NCBI GenBank assembly: GCA_947453415.1
Contig: CANGGG010000028.1
Coordinates: 1-36,413, forward strand
DNA length: 36,413 nt
Direction: 5' to 3'
Source of the DNA: Bacteroidota bacterium
Lineage (GTDB): Bacteria > Bacteroidota > Bacteroidia > UKL13-3
In this document: positions 35,172 to 36,413 of the stretch, one piece after another
Layout: each line of letters begins with the position of its first letter
Position numbering within the stretch: position 1 is the first letter of the stretch
Position numbers and translations under genes: made by a program
Notes under the pieces: generated by a model
The model's input: the letters and a program-made list of their open reading frames with translations, nothing else
Database searches by the model: none
What the model was told of the DNA's origin: nothing

Positions 35172-35194
35172 CTTTTGAGGCAGCCTCTTTTTTT
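35164..35194 (+). terminator. Terminator of the Crp/Fnr gene
   Basis: GAGGCTG and CAGCCTC pair over 7 bp around a 10-nt loop, followed by eight T. It lies about 105 bp after the Crp/Fnr stop because of the insert upstream of it. Confidence 0.85.
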
Positions 35195-35218
35195 ATTTTA
35201 AACATCTAGATATAAACT

Positions 35219-35641
35219 ATGAATAACAAAATGTATCCTTGCTTGTGGTTTAACGGAAATGCAAAAGAAGCAGCAATTTTTTATTGCAGCATTTTTAGCA
35301 ACTCAAAAATTCTTTCTGAAAATCCAATGGTTGTAAATTTTGAATTGAATGGAATGAAATTTATGGGTTTAAATGGTGGACCAATGTATCAATTTTCACC
35401 TGCTAATTCATATGTTATTGAATGTAATAATCAAGAGGAAATAGATCATTATTGGTATAAATTAGGACAAGATGGAGTTTATGGTCAATGCGGTTGGTTA
35501 GAAGATAAATTTGGTGTTTCGTGGCAAATTATTCCAACTATTTTGGGTAAGTTAATGTCCAATCCCAAAAAATCACAAAGTGTAATGGCAGCATTTATGA
35601 AAATGACAAAATTTGATATTGAAGCTTTAGAAAATGCTTAA
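35219..35641 (+). CDS. VOC-superfamily PhnB-like protein
   Basis: 140 aa. It opens MYPCLWFNGNAKEAAIFYCSIF, the PhnB / 3-dmu-9-type start (PCLWF..NAEEA..FY..IF), continues with FMGLNGGPMYQFSPANSYVIEC and EEIDHYWYKLGQDG, and has CGWLEDKFGVSWQIIP, the conserved C-terminal strand. It is slightly short for the family, mainly in the first loop. Members have the glyoxalase/bleomycin-resistance fold; function here is unknown. It is convergent with rodA: the stops are one base apart and no terminator lies between. Confidence 0.88.
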   Translation: MNNKMYPCLWFNGNAKEAAIFYCSIFSNSKILSENPMVVNFELNGMKFMGLNGGPMYQFSPANSYVIECNNQEEIDHYWYKLGQDGVYGQCGWLEDKFGVSWQIIPTILGKLMSNPKKSQSVMAAFMKMTKFDIEALENA

Positions 35642-35642
35642 T

Positions 35643-36413
35643 TTATTCAAAACTTTTTAACTCATTTACCCTGTTTGCATCCAAACGAATAAAAATAAAT
35701 AGTAAAATAGTAAAGCTTAATAATGCAGAACCGCCATAACTAAAAAAGGGTAGTGGAATTCCAATTACTGGCATTAAACCCAATGTCATTCCAATATTTA
35801 TTAGAAAATGGAAGAACAAAATTGCTATTATACTATATCCATAAACACGGTTAAATTTACTTCTTTGTCTTTCTGCCATTACTAGTAATCGGTATAGTAA
35901 AAGCATGTAAAGTATTACAAAAATCAATGAACCTAAAAACCCGAATTCTTCTCCAATGGTACAAAAAATAAAATCGGTACTTTGCTCAGGTACAAACCTG
36001 AATTTGTTTTGAGTTCCTTCTAAATATCCTTTACCAAAAGCACCGCCAGAGCCAATTGCAATAAGCGATTGCTGTACATTATAGCCAGCACCTTTTAAGT
36101 CTACTTCTTTGCCTAGCAATACATTTATTCTAGTTCTTTGGTGCGCCTGCAATACATTTTCAAAAGCATAATTTACAGTACTTACATAAATACTTGAAAT
36201 TGCCACAACGCCAATGGTTAAAAATATAAGTAATGTTGTTCTTCGAACAAATACTAAAACAATTACTGCTAAAACACCCAAAAATATTATAATATTAAGT
36301 GGCGGAAAAAGTAAGGCTAATACTGCTAAAATAGCTAAACCAACTCCTCCTAAAAGTAACCATCCAGGTAATCCTTCACGGTATAAAACCAAAGAAAAAG
36401 AAGCAAAAACCAA
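35643..36413 (-). CDS. rodA: Rod-shape-determining protein RodA, C-terminal part (5' end outside window)
   Basis: The last 256 residues of a SEDS-family protein, with the frame still open at the window edge. RodA polymerises peptidoglycan glycan strands for cell elongation, with MreB, MreCD and PBP2, in the inner membrane. Family signatures present: AIGSGGAFGKGYLEGTQ, FVPEQSTDFIF, IGEEFGFLGS, and the C-terminal GIPLPFFSYGGSALLSF. About seven hydrophobic helices are visible. The GKGYLxGTQ..FVPEQxTDFIF wording favours RodA over FtsW. The first residues shown by the open frame are internal, so no start codon is assigned. Confidence 0.93.
   Translation of the reverse strand: MVFASFSLVLYREGLPGWLLLGGVGLAILAVLALLFPPLNIIIFLGVLAVIVLVFVRRTTLLIFLTIGVVAISSIYVSTVNYAFENVLQAHQRTRINVLLGKEVDLKGAGYNVQQSLIAIGSGGAFGKGYLEGTQNKFRFVPEQSTDFIFCTIGEEFGFLGSLIFVILYMLLLYRLLVMAERQRSKFNRVYGYSIIAILFFHFLINIGMTLGLMPVIGIPLPFFSYGGSALLSFTILLFIFIRLDANRVNELKSFE

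Noticed and set aside
34846-35205. 119-codon minus-strand open frame over the end of the Crp/Fnr gene
   Set aside because: It overlaps the well-supported HTH-coding region antisense and spans the insert and terminator; no motif.

Overview
This window comes from a low-GC member of the Bacteroidota. Three things point there: two proteins end in a type IX secretion (T9SS) sorting domain, intergenic regions carry the TAnnTTTG promoter box typical of the phylum, and many families are standard Bacteroidota types (LDH-like Mdh, Crp/Fnr with an N-terminal Cys cluster, RodA, cyclase-family protein, LutB-like Fe-S protein). I cannot name the genus.

Layout. Bases 1-148 are one end of an IS3-family insertion sequence, with the first 35 codons of its OrfA. 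It has cut the front off a GIY-YIG nuclease gene (149-414), which is followed by a duplicated hairpin repeat and a terminator. A small conserved hypothetical gene, mdh and a secreted aromatic-rich repeat protein follow on the minus strand. Bases 3320-18508 are one gene for a 5062-residue cell-surface protein. It has a signal peptide, an FN3 domain, four ~600-residue beta-rich super-modules, nine Ig-like repeats (three split at the same place by a jelly-roll-like domain), two further Ig-like domains and a C-terminal T9SS signal. An 834-bp AT-rich gap lies upstream of it.

Bases 19343-25965 form a tight seven-gene minus-strand cluster. In transcription order it encodes an arginase-fold protein with a degraded metal site, an alkyltransferase-like protein, RibD, an EamA transporter, a YigZ/IMPACT protein, a T9SS-exported gluzincin metallopeptidase and a short-chain dehydrogenase. 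Gaps are mostly a few bases, one junction is an ATGA overlap, and no terminator is visible inside. Divergent from it are a nucleoside-diphosphate-sugar-epimerase-like reductase and a cyclase-family hydrolase.

The rest holds tRNA-Cys with a clear promoter and terminator, a small membrane protein whose start is fixed by its promoter, a LutB-like Fe-S protein, an APC amino-acid permease, a LolA-like lipoprotein carrier, another small membrane protein, an M61 peptidase without the usual PDZ tail, a Crp/Fnr regulator, a VOC/PhnB-like protein and the C-terminal part of RodA.

No clear defence or biosynthetic system is visible. The most distinctive items are the architecture of the giant surface protein, an 88-bp MITE-like insert with 9-bp direct repeats inside the terminator after the Crp gene, the IS-disrupted GIY-YIG gene with its hairpin repeat, and the arginase-like pseudoenzyme beside a Cys-less alkyltransferase-like protein. 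All domain calls were made by eye; no database search was run.
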